From Streptomyces sp. CoH27 (GTDB lineage Bacteria; Actinomycetota; Actinomycetes; Streptomycetales; Streptomycetaceae): a DNA stretch of 49,919 nucleotides. Below the pieces are notes generated by a model. It did not search any database. It saw only the letters and a program-made list of their open reading frames with translations, and was not told where the DNA came from. How positions within the stretch are numbered: position 1 is the first letter of the stretch; every line of letters starts with the position of its first letter. Location of the stretch: positions 170,456-220,374 of the forward strand of contig NZ_JAIQYY010000020.1 of assembly GCF_020181035.1 (NCBI RefSeq), read 5' to 3'. A program made the position numbers and the translations under genes. This document shows positions 7,332-18,353 of the stretch, piece after piece.

Positions 7332-10300
7332 TTGAGTTCCGACTCAGGGGCACGCACAGCTTTCGCCGAGCGTCTCGCGCTGCTGTACAAGGAGGCCGGA
7401 AATCCTCCCCTCAAGAGCGTCGCCGAGGCGGTCGTACGGCTGCAGCGGGTCGACGAGCGCGGCCGGCCCGTACGGGTGTCCGCGCAGCGCATCAGCGACT
7501 GGCGCCGGGCCAGAAACGTTCCGGCACAGTTCGCCGCCCTCGCCGCGGTGCTGCACATCCTGATACCGGAGGCGCGCCGGCTGCGCCCCGCCCCGGTCTC
7601 CACCGGCCTGTACGAGCTCGCGCACTGGCAGCGGCTGTGGGAGCGCGCGCTGGCCGACCCGGTCGGCGACCGGCCCGCACCCCCCGACGAGGAGAGCCGG
7701 CAGCCGCCCGCCCAGACCCCGCCCGTCGCCGGCGGCGTGTGCCCCTACCGGGGTCTGGCCCCTTACCGGCAGGAGGACGCCCGCTGGTTCTTCGGCCGTG
7801 AGCGCAGCACGAGCACGCTCGTCGGCCAGCTGCGGGCCACGGAGCGCACCGGCGGTCTGGTGATGCTGGTGGGCGCCTCGGGCGCGGGCAAGTCCTCCCT
7901 CCTCAACGCCGGTCTGGTGCCCGCCGTCCGCGACGGCGCCCTGGCGGCGGACCGGCCCGGGCGAGCGCAGCGAGACGGGGGTCCCTTCGGACGAAGTCCG
8001 GGGGAGGGACTGGTGCTCCAGCTGGTGCCGGGCGCCGATCCGCTGGGCGAGCTGGTCCGCCGGGTCCCCGAGCTGGCCGCGGTCGCCGCCGACGCGCGCG
8101 AGGCCGAACGGGCGGCGACCCGGAACCCGGCCGTGCCCGGCTCCGACGCCCCCCGGATCGCCCGGGCGGCGCGCGAGGCGGTCTCGGCGTGGGCGCACCG
8201 CGAGACGACCGGGGAGCCCACCGACGGCCCGTCCCCGGACATCCGGCCTTCCGACAGCCGACCCGTCGACGACCGACCCGTCGCCAGCAGGCCCGTCGAC
8301 AACCGCCCCTCCGACAACCGACCCTCCGACAGCCGAACGATCAACAGCCGCCCCTCCGACAACCGCCCCGTCGGCAGCAGGCCCCTCGGCTCCCGCCCGG
8401 TCGTCATCGTCGACCAGTTCGAAGAAGCCTTCACCCTCTGCCCCGACGAGGCGGACCGCCGTACCTTCATCCAGCTGCTGCACGCCGTCTGTACCCCGCC
8501 GGCCGGCGCGGACGGCCCCGCCCCGGTCGTCGTCGTGCTCGGCATCCGCGCCGACTTCTACGAGCAGTGCCTCGGCTATCCGGAGCTCGCCGACGCCCTC
8601 CAGCACCGGCACATGGTGCTCGGCCCGCTGACCAGCGCCGAACTGCGCGAGGCGGTGACCGGCCCGGCCAAGGCGGTCGGCCTGGAGCTGGAGCCGGGGC
8701 TCGCCGAGCTGATCGTCCGCGAGGTGAGCGCCGACGGCCCGCGCGGGGCGCACGACGCCGGCGTGCTCCCGCTGCTGTCCCACGCCCTGCTCGCCACCTG
8801 GCAGCGCCGCAAGGCCGGAAAGCTGACGCTGGCCGGCTACCGCGCGGCCGGCGGGATCCAGGGCGCCGTCGCGGCGACCGCCGAGCGCGCCTGGTCCGGG
8901 CTCGACCCCGCGGCCCGTACGGCGGCCCGGCTGCTCCTGCTGCGCCTGGTCCGCCTCGGCGAGGACACCCACGCCACCCGCCGGCGCGGCACCCGGCGCC
9001 AGCTCGCGGCGGAGTCGGCGGACCCCGGCAAGACGGAGGAGTCCCTCGAAGCCCTCGTCCGGGCCCGGCTGGTGACGCTGGACGCCGACACCGTGGAGAT
9101 CACCCACGAGGCGCTGCTGCACGCCTGGCCCCGGCTGCGGCACTGGATCGACGACAACCGCAACGACCATCTGCTGCGCCAGCGGCTGGAGGAGGACGGC
9201 CGGGCCTGGGAGGACTCGGGCCGGGACAGCTCGCTGCTCTACCGGGGCTCCCGGCTGGAGCAGGCCCGCGGCTGGGCCAGGTCGGCCGGCGACACCTTCC
9301 TGACCCGCAGCGCGGTGGAGTTCCTGGCCGCCTCGGTCCGGCTGCGCCGACGCTCGGTGTGGCTGAGCCGGGCCGCGGTGGCCGCGCTGGTGGTGCTCTC
9401 CCTCGTGGCCGGCGGGTCGGCGGTGATCGCCCGGCAGCAGCGGGACGACGCCGTCTTCGAGCAGGTCCTCGCCGAGGCCGACCGGGTCCAGAACACCGAT
9501 CCGTCCCTGTCCGCCCAGCTCGACCTGGTCGCGCACCGGCTGCGCCCCAAGGACGAGGGGACGTACAGCAGGCTGATCTCGATCGTGAACGCGCCGCTGG
9601 CCACCCCGCTGACCGGCCACACCGGTGCCGTCTACCTCACCTCGTTCAGCCCCGACGGCAAGACCCTGGCCACGGCCAGCTACGACCGCACGGTCCGGCT
9701 GTGGAACGTGGCCGACCCCAGCCGCCCGAAGCCACTGGGCAAGCCGCTGACCGGGCACACCAGCTGGGTGAGCAGCGCGGTCTTCAGCCCGGACGGGCAC
9801 ACCCTGGCCAGCGCCGGCGACGACGGCACGGTCCGGCTGTGGAACGTGGCCGACCCCGCCCGTCCGATGTCCCTGGGCGCACCCCTGACCGGGCACAAAG
9901 GCACGATCTATCTGATCGCCTTCAGCCCGGACGGCCGTACGCTGGCCTCCGCCGGCGAGGACCACACCGTACGGCTGTGGGACGTGGCCGACCCGCGCCG
10001 GCCGCGGCAGATCGGCGCCCTCACCGGCCACTCCGCCGCCGTACGCTGCGTGGCGTTCAGCCCCGACGGGCGCACCCTCGCGGCGAGCGGTGACGACGAC
10101 ACGGTCCTGCTGTGGAACGTGACCGACCCACGGCACGCCAAGCGCTACGACACGACGCTGAAGGGCCACACCGACCTCGTGCACTCGGTCGCGTTCAGCC
10201 CCGACGGGCACACTCTCGCCTCCGGCAGCGCCGACGACACGATCCGCCTGTGGAACGTCACCGACCCCGCCCACGCCGCCGCGCTCGGCTCCCCGCTCGC

Positions 10301-11579
10301 CGGGCACACCGGCCCGATCTGGTCGGTGGCCTTCAGCCCGGACGGCAGCCGGCTCGCCGCCGCGAGCGCGGACAGCACCGCCAGCCTGTGGAACGTGACC
10401 GACCGGACGTCCCCCTCCCAGATCGGGGAGCCGCTCGCGGGCAGCAGCGGGGAGATGTACGCCCTGGGGTTCAGCCCCGACGGCAAGACCCTCGCCACCG
10501 GCAGCGGTGACAGCAAGGTGCGCCTGTGGTCACTGCCGACGTCGGACATCATCGGCCGCACCGGCGCGTTCCGGCCGGACGGACGGCTGCTGGCCACGGC
10601 GGCGCGGGACGGCAGGCTCCGGCTGTGGAACGTGACGCGGCCCGGCCGGCCGGTGCTGCTGAGCAAGCCGTTCATGCAGGGCGACGCCGGCCATCGTTCG
10701 CTGCGGTTCTCCCCCGACGGCCGCGTTCTCGCCGTCCTCACCTACGACCACACGGTGTATCTGTGGAACGTCAGCGATCCGTCCCACCCGGTCGTCGCCG
10801 GATCGCCCATCGCCCTGCGGACGCGCTTCGCGGGGCCGGCCACGCTCACCTTCAGCCCGAACGGGCACGTTCTGGCCACCGCCTACGACGACACCACCAT
10901 CCAGCTGTGGGACGTCACCGACCCCGCGCGCCCCGCCGCGCTCGGCAGACCGCTGGCGGGCCACCGGGGCTACGTCAACGCGATCTCCTTCAGCCCTGAC
11001 GGCCGCACCCTCGCCTCCGCCAGCGCGGACAGCACGGTCCGGCTCTGGAACGTCGCCGACCCGGCCCACGCGACCGCGCTGGCCCGGCTCACCCAGCACT
11101 CCGGCCCCGTCAACGCGCTCGCTTTCAGCCCGGACGGGCACGTTCTGGCCAGCGGCAGCGACGACGACACGGTCCGGCTGTGGGACGTCACCGACCCCGC
11201 CTCGGCGACCGCGCTGGGCGCGCCGCTCACCGGCCACACCGAGGCGGTCAAGCTGCTGACGTTCACCCCGAACGGGCATGTTCTGGCCAGTGGCGGCAAT
11301 GACAACACCGTCCGGCTGTGGAATGTCACCCACCCGTCCTCGGCGGTCCCCATCGGCCAGTCGATGAACTCCAACGCCAAGTCGGGCACATTCCTGTCCT
11401 TCAGCCCCAGGGGCAACGTCCTGGGCGTCTCCAGCGGCACGGACACGGCCCGCCTGTGGAACCTGGACGACGACGCGGCGATCGACTACCTCTGCGGGGT
11501 CACCCGCAAGGTCCTGACCCCGCAGAAGTGGCACGAGTACCTCCCCCGCCTCTCCTACGACCCCCCGTGTGGTCGCTGA
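7332..11579 (+). CDS. HTH / nSTAND NTPase / WD40-repeat signalling protein
   Basis: 1415 residues from a TTG at 7332 with a strong GGGGAGGGG site. In order: an N-terminal HTH-like domain (about 8-85) ending in VSAQRISDWRRARNVP; the entry motif CPYRGLAPYRQEDARWFFGR of STAND-type NTPases; a P-loop GASGAGKS (181-188); a Walker B-like VVIVDQFEEAF with Asp361, Glu364 and Glu365; a helical winged region with EITHEALLHAWPRL; one membrane helix (about 680-702); and 14 WD40 repeats (about 760-1395), enough for two seven-bladed propellers. Between P-loop and Walker B are an Arg/Pro/Ser/Asp/Asn repeat stretch (about 300-356) and a small dispersed repeat (about 209-227). STAND proteins are ligand-triggered oligomerising switches, and the WD40 part is the probable sensor. 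The output here would be the HTH end or the membrane helix (inference). The ligand is unknown. Confidence 0.93.
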   Translation: MSSDSGARTAFAERLALLYKEAGNPPLKSVAEAVVRLQRVDERGRPVRVSAQRISDWRRARNVPAQFAALAAVLHILIPEARRLRPAPVSTGLYELAHWQRLWERALADPVGDRPAPPDEESRQPPAQTPPVAGGVCPYRGLAPYRQEDARWFFGRERSTSTLVGQLRATERTGGLVMLVGASGAGKSSLLNAGLVPAVRDGALAADRPGRAQRDGGPFGRSPGEGLVLQLVPGADPLGELVRRVPELAAVAADAREAERAATRNPAVPGSDAPRIARAAREAVSAWAHRETTGEPTDGPSPDIRPSDSRPVDDRPVASRPVDNRPSDNRPSDSRTINSRPSDNRPVGSRPLGSRPVVIVDQFEEAFTLCPDEADRRTFIQLLHAVCTPPAGADGPAPVVVVLGIRADFYEQCLGYPELADALQHRHMVLGPLTSAELREAVTGPAKAVGLELEPGLAELIVREVSADGPRGAHDAGVLPLLSHALLATWQRRKAGKLTLAGYRAAGGIQGAVAATAERAWSGLDPAARTAARLLLLRLVRLGEDTHATRRRGTRRQLAAESADPGKTEESLEALVRARLVTLDADTVEITHEALLHAWPRLRHWIDDNRNDHLLRQRLEEDGRAWEDSGRDSSLLYRGSRLEQARGWARSAGDTFLTRSAVEFLAASVRLRRRSVWLSRAAVAALVVLSLVAGGSAVIARQQRDDAVFEQVLAEADRVQNTDPSLSAQLDLVAHRLRPKDEGTYSRLISIVNAPLATPLTGHTGAVYLTSFSPDGKTLATASYDRTVRLWNVADPSRPKPLGKPLTGHTSWVSSAVFSPDGHTLASAGDDGTVRLWNVADPARPMSLGAPLTGHKGTIYLIAFSPDGRTLASAGEDHTVRLWDVADPRRPRQIGALTGHSAAVRCVAFSPDGRTLAASGDDDTVLLWNVTDPRHAKRYDTTLKGHTDLVHSVAFSPDGHTLASGSADDTIRLWNVTDPAHAAALGSPLAGHTGPIWSVAFSPDGSRLAAASADSTASLWNVTDRTSPSQIGEPLAGSSGEMYALGFSPDGKTLATGSGDSKVRLWSLPTSDIIGRTGAFRPDGRLLATAARDGRLRLWNVTRPGRPVLLSKPFMQGDAGHRSLRFSPDGRVLAVLTYDHTVYLWNVSDPSHPVVAGSPIALRTRFAGPATLTFSPNGHVLATAYDDTTIQLWDVTDPARPAALGRPLAGHRGYVNAISFSPDGRTLASASADSTVRLWNVADPAHATALARLTQHSGPVNALAFSPDGHVLASGSDDDTVRLWDVTDPASATALGAPLTGHTEAVKLLTFTPNGHVLASGGNDNTVRLWNVTHPSSAVPIGQSMNSNAKSGTFLSFSPRGNVLGVSSGTDTARLWNLDDDAAIDYLCGVTRKVLTPQKWHEYLPRLSYDPPCGR
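7958..8010 (+). repeat. In-frame small dispersed repeat within the STAND gene
   Basis: The stretch contains GCGAGCGCAGCGAGACGGGG and, just after it, a short hairpin CTTCGGACGAAG flanked by CCC and CCGGGGG. From general knowledge this signature (GCGAGCGCAGCGAG followed by GGACGAAGTCCGGGGGA) recurs in many streptomycete genomes. Here it adds about 18 residues (GRAQRDGGPFGRSPGEG) in frame, just after the P-loop helix, where related STAND proteins run directly on into the next strand. Confidence 0.6.
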
Positions 11580-11650
11580 TCGGCCAACCTGCCTGATTCC
11601 CGCCCGACTTGCCCCCGCAATCCGCTCAACCTTGTTACCCTTGGCCATAA

Positions 11651-11695
11651 CCCGATCGCTGGTGCATCCCCCGTCGCCAGCGATCGGGCCTTTTT
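11651..11695 (+). terminator. Rho-independent terminator of the STAND-WD40 gene
   Basis: A perfect 12-bp stem (CCCGATCGCTGG 11651-11662, CCAGCGATCGGG 11677-11688) is followed by CCTTTTT. It starts 71 bp after the stop codon at 11579 and is one of the few classical T-run terminators in the window. Confidence 0.88.
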
Positions 11696-11744
11696 GGCGC
11701 TCACAGGAGAGAACAGGCGGCAGTTGATGTCAGCCGTAGATGCC

Positions 11745-11778
11745 GAAGACCCCCAACCATGATCGGCTGGGGGTCTTC
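11745..11778 (-). terminator. Hairpin terminator of tRNA-Ile
   Basis: Perfect 11-bp stem: GAAGACCCCCA (11745-11755) and TGGGGGTCTTC (11768-11778). It lies 4 bp beyond the encoded CCA end of the minus-strand tRNA gene. There is no T-run. Confidence 0.75.
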
Positions 11779-11782
11779 GTGC

Positions 11783-11859
11783 TGGTGGGGCTAACAGGAT
11801 TTGAACCTGTGGCCTCATCCTTATCAGGGATGCGCTCTAACCAACTGAGCTATAGCCCC
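11783..11859 (-). tRNA. tRNA-Ile (anticodon GAT)
   Basis: Minus-strand cloverleaf of 74 nt plus an encoded CCA. The acceptor GGGGCTA pairs perfectly with TAGCCCC. The anticodon GAT lies at 11825-11823 in loop CTGATAA, the T arm has GGTTCAAATCC, and the discriminator is A followed by CCA (11785-11783). It follows gyrB-gyrA-DUF3566, the standard actinobacterial position. Confidence 0.97.
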
Positions 11860-11948
11860 GCCGCGCTTTGCGGTGTGTGTCCCGCGCGCTGACTCCTGAA
11901 GATTAGCGCACGACCACGTCAGACCCAAAATCGGTTGTCGGGGGCCCG

Positions 11949-12683
11949 TCACTCGTCCTCGGCGAGGGTCAGCTCGATGCCGCCCACGAAGCCCGCGGAG
12001 AGGTTGTAGATGAACGCGCCGAGCGTCGCGAGCGCCGTGGCCAGGACCACATCGATGACCGCGATGATCGTCGTGAACGTCAGGACGTGGGGGAGGGACA
12101 GGAACGACTGCAGGTCGAAGCCGTTCGCCTCGTTCGAACCGGTCGCCTCCGAGATCGTGCCGCCCACCGTCGAGAACACGCCCATCGCGTCCAGGACCAT
12201 CCACAGCACCGCCGAGGCGACGACCGTGCAGATGCCGAGCGCGATCGAGAGCAGGAAGCTGACCTTCATCACCGACCACGGATCGGCCTTGGCCACCCGC
12301 AGCCGCGCCTTACGGGTCCGCGGCGTCGTCCGCACCCCCGTGCGCGGCCGGCGTACGGCACCCTCGGGCGCCTGCGCCGGATAGGCCTGCGGCGGGTGGT
12401 ACGGCCCGGCGGGCTGCTCGGGGCGCCGTTCACCGGGCAGCGGCGAGGACGCCTGCGCCTCACCGGCCGGGGCCGGGCCTCGGGTGTCCGTCACTGTTCC
12501 CCCCTGGGATGCAGACGAACCGGCGGAGTCCTGCTCGGACACCTTCACCGGCTTGAGGTTGGTCGTGTGCGGGTCACTGGCGCCGCCCGCACGCCCCCCG
12601 TGCGCGGCGGAGCCACGGCCGCCGCCGTCCGCTTCCGTACCCGTGGAGGTACCGGCCGATCCGGCGCCCGTGGCTCCGCTCAC
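11949..12683 (-). CDS. DUF3566 membrane protein
   Basis: 244 residues from the GTG at 12683 with GAGGAGAGAG upstream. The first 140 residues are disordered, rich in Gly, Ala, Pro and Arg. Two membrane segments follow: VMKVSFLLSIALGICTVVAS and a second around TIIAVIDVVLATALATLGA, ending in an acidic tail. This layout and the position directly after gyrA are those of the actinobacterial DUF3566 family (M. tuberculosis Rv0007). The gene starts 18 bp after the gyrA stop and is surely co-transcribed with it. The function is not established; the linkage suggests a role at the membrane connected with division or the origin region. Confidence 0.93.
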   Translation of the reverse strand: MSGATGAGSAGTSTGTEADGGGRGSAAHGGRAGGASDPHTTNLKPVKVSEQDSAGSSASQGGTVTDTRGPAPAGEAQASSPLPGERRPEQPAGPYHPPQAYPAQAPEGAVRRPRTGVRTTPRTRKARLRVAKADPWSVMKVSFLLSIALGICTVVASAVLWMVLDAMGVFSTVGGTISEATGSNEANGFDLQSFLSLPHVLTFTTIIAVIDVVLATALATLGAFIYNLSAGFVGGIELTLAEDE

Positions 12684-12701
12684 GATGACTCTCTCCTCGT
12701 G

Positions 12702-15296
<2,595 letters not shown>

Positions 15297-15338
15297 TGCT
15301 GGTGAAGATCCTTCCTGGTGCGGTCAGCTGAGACCGAC

Positions 15339-17396
15339 TCAGATGTCGAGGAAGCGGACGTCCTTGGCGTTGCGCTGGATGAACTGGCGGCGGGCCTCGA
15401 CGTCCTCACCCATCAGGACCGAGAACAGATCGTCCGCCTGGGCGGCGTCGTCGAGGGTGACCTGGCCGAGAACCCGGTGCTCCTGGTCCATCGTGGTCAC
15501 CCGCAGCTCCTCGGCGTTCATCTCGCCGAGACCCTTGAAGCGCTGGATCGAGTCCTCACGGACCCGCTTGCCACGCTGACGGCCCATCTCCAGCAGCGCG
15601 TCGCGCTCACGGTCGGAATACGCGTACTCGACGTCGTCCCGGCCCCACTTGATCTTGTACAGCGGGGGACGCGACAGGAACACGTGCCCGGCCTCGACCA
15701 GCGGCCGCATGAAGCGGAACAGGAAGGTCAGCAGCAGGGTGTTGATGTGCTGGCCGTCGACGTCGGCGTCCGCCATCAGGATGATCTTGTGGTAGCGGAG
15801 CTTCTCGATGTCGAAGTCCTCGTGCACACCCGTGCCGAAGGCCGAGATCAGCGCCTGGATCTCCTGGTTCTGCAGGATCTTGTCGATCCTGGCCTTCTCC
15901 ACGTTGAGGATCTTGCCGCGGATCGGGAGGATCGCCTGGTACTGCGGGTTCCGGCCGGACTTGGCCGAGCCGCCGGCGGAGTCACCCTCGACGATGAAGA
16001 TCTCGCACTTGGTGGGGTCGTTCGACTGGCAGTCGGACAGCTTGCCCGGCAGCGACGCCGACTCCAGCAGACCCTTGCGACGCGTCAGGTCACGCGCCTT
16101 GCGGGCCGCCACGCGCGCGGTGGCCGCCTGGATGCCCTTGCGGACGATGTCCGCCGCCTCGACCGGGTTGCGGTCCAGCCAGTCGTTCAGGTGCTCGTAG
16201 ACCGCCTTCTGCACGAAGGTCTTGGCCTCCGTGTTGCCCAGCTTGGTCTTCGTCTGGCCCTCGAACTGCGGCTCGCTCAGCTTCACCGAGATGATCGCCG
16301 TCAGACCCTCGCGGATGTCGTCACCCGTGAGGTTGTCGTCCTTCTCGCGCAGCAGCTTCTTGTCCCGCGCGTACTTGTTGATCAGCGACGTCAGCGCGGC
16401 CCGGAAGCCCTCTTCGTGCGTACCGCCCTCGTGAGTGTGGATGATGTTCGCGAACGAGTACACACCCTCGCTGTAGCCGCTGTTCCACTGCATCGCGACC
16501 TCAAGGGACAGGCTCTTGTCCTTGTCCTCCGCCTCCAGGTCGATGACGGTGTTGTGCACCGCCTCGCCCTTGCGGGAGTTGAGGTACTTCACGAAGTCGA
16601 CGATGCCGCCCTCGTAGTGGTACGTGACCGACTTGACCTCGGCCTTCTCGTCGGCGCCCGCCTCGTCCGCACCGCTGGTGGCCTTCGCCGACTCACGCTC
16701 GTCGGTGAGCTTGATCGTCAGGCCCTTGTTGAGGAACGCCATCTCCTGGAAACGCCGGGACAGCGTCTCGAAGGAGTACTCGGTGGTCTCGAAGATGTCG
16801 GGGTCGGCCCAGAAGGTGACCGAGGTACCGGTCTCGGCCGTCTCCTCGTGCCGGTCGAGCGGGGCCGTCGGGACGCCGAGCTTGTAGTCCTGCGTCCAGC
16901 GGTGACCGTCGGTCCTGATCTCGACGGCGACCTTCGTGGACAGGGCGTTCACGACGGAGACACCGACACCGTGCAGACCGCCGGAGACCGCGTAACCGCC
17001 GCCGCCGAACTTGCCGCCCGCGTGCAGCACGGTCAGCACGACCTCCACGGCCGGCTTGCCCTCGGACGGCACGATGCCCACCGGGATGCCACGGCCGTTG
17101 TCGACCACGCGGACCCCGCCGTCGGCGAGGATCGTCACGTCGATGGTGTCCGCGTAACCGGCCAGCGCCTCGTCGACCGAGTTGTCGACGACCTCGTACA
17201 CCAGGTGGTGCAGACCGCGCTCACCGGTGGAGCCGATGTACATACCGGGTCGCTTGCGGACCGCGTCCAGCCCTTCGAGCACGGTGATGGCGCTGGCGTC
17301 GTAGGAGGCGGCGGCCGCGCCGGACTCTGCGGCCCCGCCGTTCACGCCGGCGTCGGTGGACGGGATGTTCTCGTTGGGGTTGCCGGAATCGGCCAC
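15339..17396 (-). CDS. gyrB: DNA gyrase subunit B
   Basis: 685 residues from the GTG at 17396 with AAAGGG upstream, close to the usual streptomycete length; the frame is open to 17516 but that extension has no ribosome-binding site. It has the GHKL ATPase domain (GLDAVRKRPGMYIG, EVVDNSVDEA, VVDNGRGIP, GLHGVGVSVVNALS) and the TOPRIM domain (FIVEGDSAGGSAKSGR and the DADVDG metal site). The C-terminal gyrase B motif includes QRFKGLGEMNAEEL. The start is intact and I see no deviation in the novobiocin-binding segment that could be called resistance. Confidence 0.99.
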   Translation of the reverse strand: MADSGNPNENIPSTDAGVNGGAAESGAAAASYDASAITVLEGLDAVRKRPGMYIGSTGERGLHHLVYEVVDNSVDEALAGYADTIDVTILADGGVRVVDNGRGIPVGIVPSEGKPAVEVVLTVLHAGGKFGGGGYAVSGGLHGVGVSVVNALSTKVAVEIRTDGHRWTQDYKLGVPTAPLDRHEETAETGTSVTFWADPDIFETTEYSFETLSRRFQEMAFLNKGLTIKLTDERESAKATSGADEAGADEKAEVKSVTYHYEGGIVDFVKYLNSRKGEAVHNTVIDLEAEDKDKSLSLEVAMQWNSGYSEGVYSFANIIHTHEGGTHEEGFRAALTSLINKYARDKKLLREKDDNLTGDDIREGLTAIISVKLSEPQFEGQTKTKLGNTEAKTFVQKAVYEHLNDWLDRNPVEAADIVRKGIQAATARVAARKARDLTRRKGLLESASLPGKLSDCQSNDPTKCEIFIVEGDSAGGSAKSGRNPQYQAILPIRGKILNVEKARIDKILQNQEIQALISAFGTGVHEDFDIEKLRYHKIILMADADVDGQHINTLLLTFLFRFMRPLVEAGHVFLSRPPLYKIKWGRDDVEYAYSDRERDALLEMGRQRGKRVREDSIQRFKGLGEMNAEELRVTTMDQEHRVLGQVTLDDAAQADDLFSVLMGEDVEARRQFIQRNAKDVRFLDI

Positions 17397-17804
17397 GAAG
17401 CGCCCTTTCTGGCACAGCACGAGCCGGGCTCGTCGGCAGTTTGCCGGAGCGGCTGCGGCATGTTGCGTTGGTAAGCCTTGATCAGCGTTGCTCAGCTTTT
17501 CCCGGGCGGTCCCCACGTTGGGGCGGGATTGGCTTCCAGTCTACCGGTAGCGCTGACATCGATGGGGGTTTGCCGGTACCTGAGTCCCCATGTGCCGCCC
17601 TCAACCGGTCTCGGCCGGGTCCCGATATACGGAAGGGGGCTCCAAGCGGCTCACAGCGGCACTCAGCGCTTCGGGCCGTCAACCCCTGGCTACTCACGGG
17701 TCAGATGCGGGTCGGATGCGGGTCGGATGCGCGTCGAACCGCCCGGCACACGCGCGCGTGACGGCACGACGGCACCGCCACACGGCCCGTCGACGTGAGG
17801 TACG
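17397..17804. other. gyrB upstream region with 11-bp tandem repeats
   Basis: 408 bp between gyrB and the upstream dciA gene on the same strand; it must hold the gyrB promoter. Three tandem 11-mers of the form GGTCRGATGCG cover 17699-17731. The palindrome TACCGGTA and a -10-like TAGACT (minus strand) lie near 17538-17548. No credible gene is present. Confidence 0.6.
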
Positions 17805-18353
17805 TCACCCGTACGTATCGCCGGGCCCGGTGCTCCCCGGAGCCCGCAGCGGCCCGTAGCGGCGGGCCGGACCGCCCGGATTGAGCACTTTGATCATCCG
17901 CACGGTGCCGTGCCCCAGATCCTCGTTCAGCCGGGCGACCAGCGCGGGCGCGAGATGACGCAGCTGGGTCGCCCAGGCCGTGGAGTCGCACGCCACGATC
18001 AGCACGCGCTCGTCCTCGTCGTAGCGCTGCGGCACACAGTGCTTGGCCAGGTCCTCACCGACGATCTGCGGCCAGCGGCCCATCACCCCGCCCACCGCCG
18101 CCGGCGTCTCCCAGCCCCGCTCGGTCAGCAGCCGGTTGATCGCGGCCCCCAGCGCCATCGGGTCCCGGCCGTCGGCGCGCGCACCGGAGCGCAGCCCGCC
18201 GCGCCGGGCCTGCTTCTTCTGCCGCACCGCGTCCCCACGCGCGCGTGCCTGCTCCTTCGCCGCACGCAACGCCACGCGCGCGAGGTCGACACCGGAGGGC
18301 TCGTCCCTCTTCGCGCCCTCGGGGGTGGGTCCGTCGCTACCGCCGGTGCTCAT
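17805..18353 (-). CDS. dciA: DUF721 (DciA-like) helicase-loader protein
   Basis: 182 residues. The N-terminal third is basic and disordered (KKQARRGGLRSGARADGRDP). The DUF721 domain follows, with WPQIVGEDLAKHCVPQ and LIVACDSTAWATQLRHLAP, the characteristic KH-like core. DciA proteins load or stimulate the replicative helicase in bacteria lacking DnaC or DnaI. The ATG at 18353 overlaps the recF stop in ATGA, so translation is coupled. Its position between recF and gyrB matches Rv0004. Confidence 0.93.
   Translation of the reverse strand: MSTGGSDGPTPEGAKRDEPSGVDLARVALRAAKEQARARGDAVRQKKQARRGGLRSGARADGRDPMALGAAINRLLTERGWETPAAVGGVMGRWPQIVGEDLAKHCVPQRYDEDERVLIVACDSTAWATQLRHLAPALVARLNEDLGHGTVRMIKVLNPGGPARRYGPLRAPGSTGPGDTYG

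Noticed and set aside
7344..10307. Open frame of 987 codons on the minus strand opposite the STAND-WD40 gene
   Set aside because: It mirrors the WD40 repeats as monotonous Val-Gly-His-Val-Pro units and has no domain or ribosome-binding site.
15318..17474. Open frame of 718 codons on the plus strand opposite gyrB
   Set aside because: Shadow of gyrB caused by GC-rich third positions.
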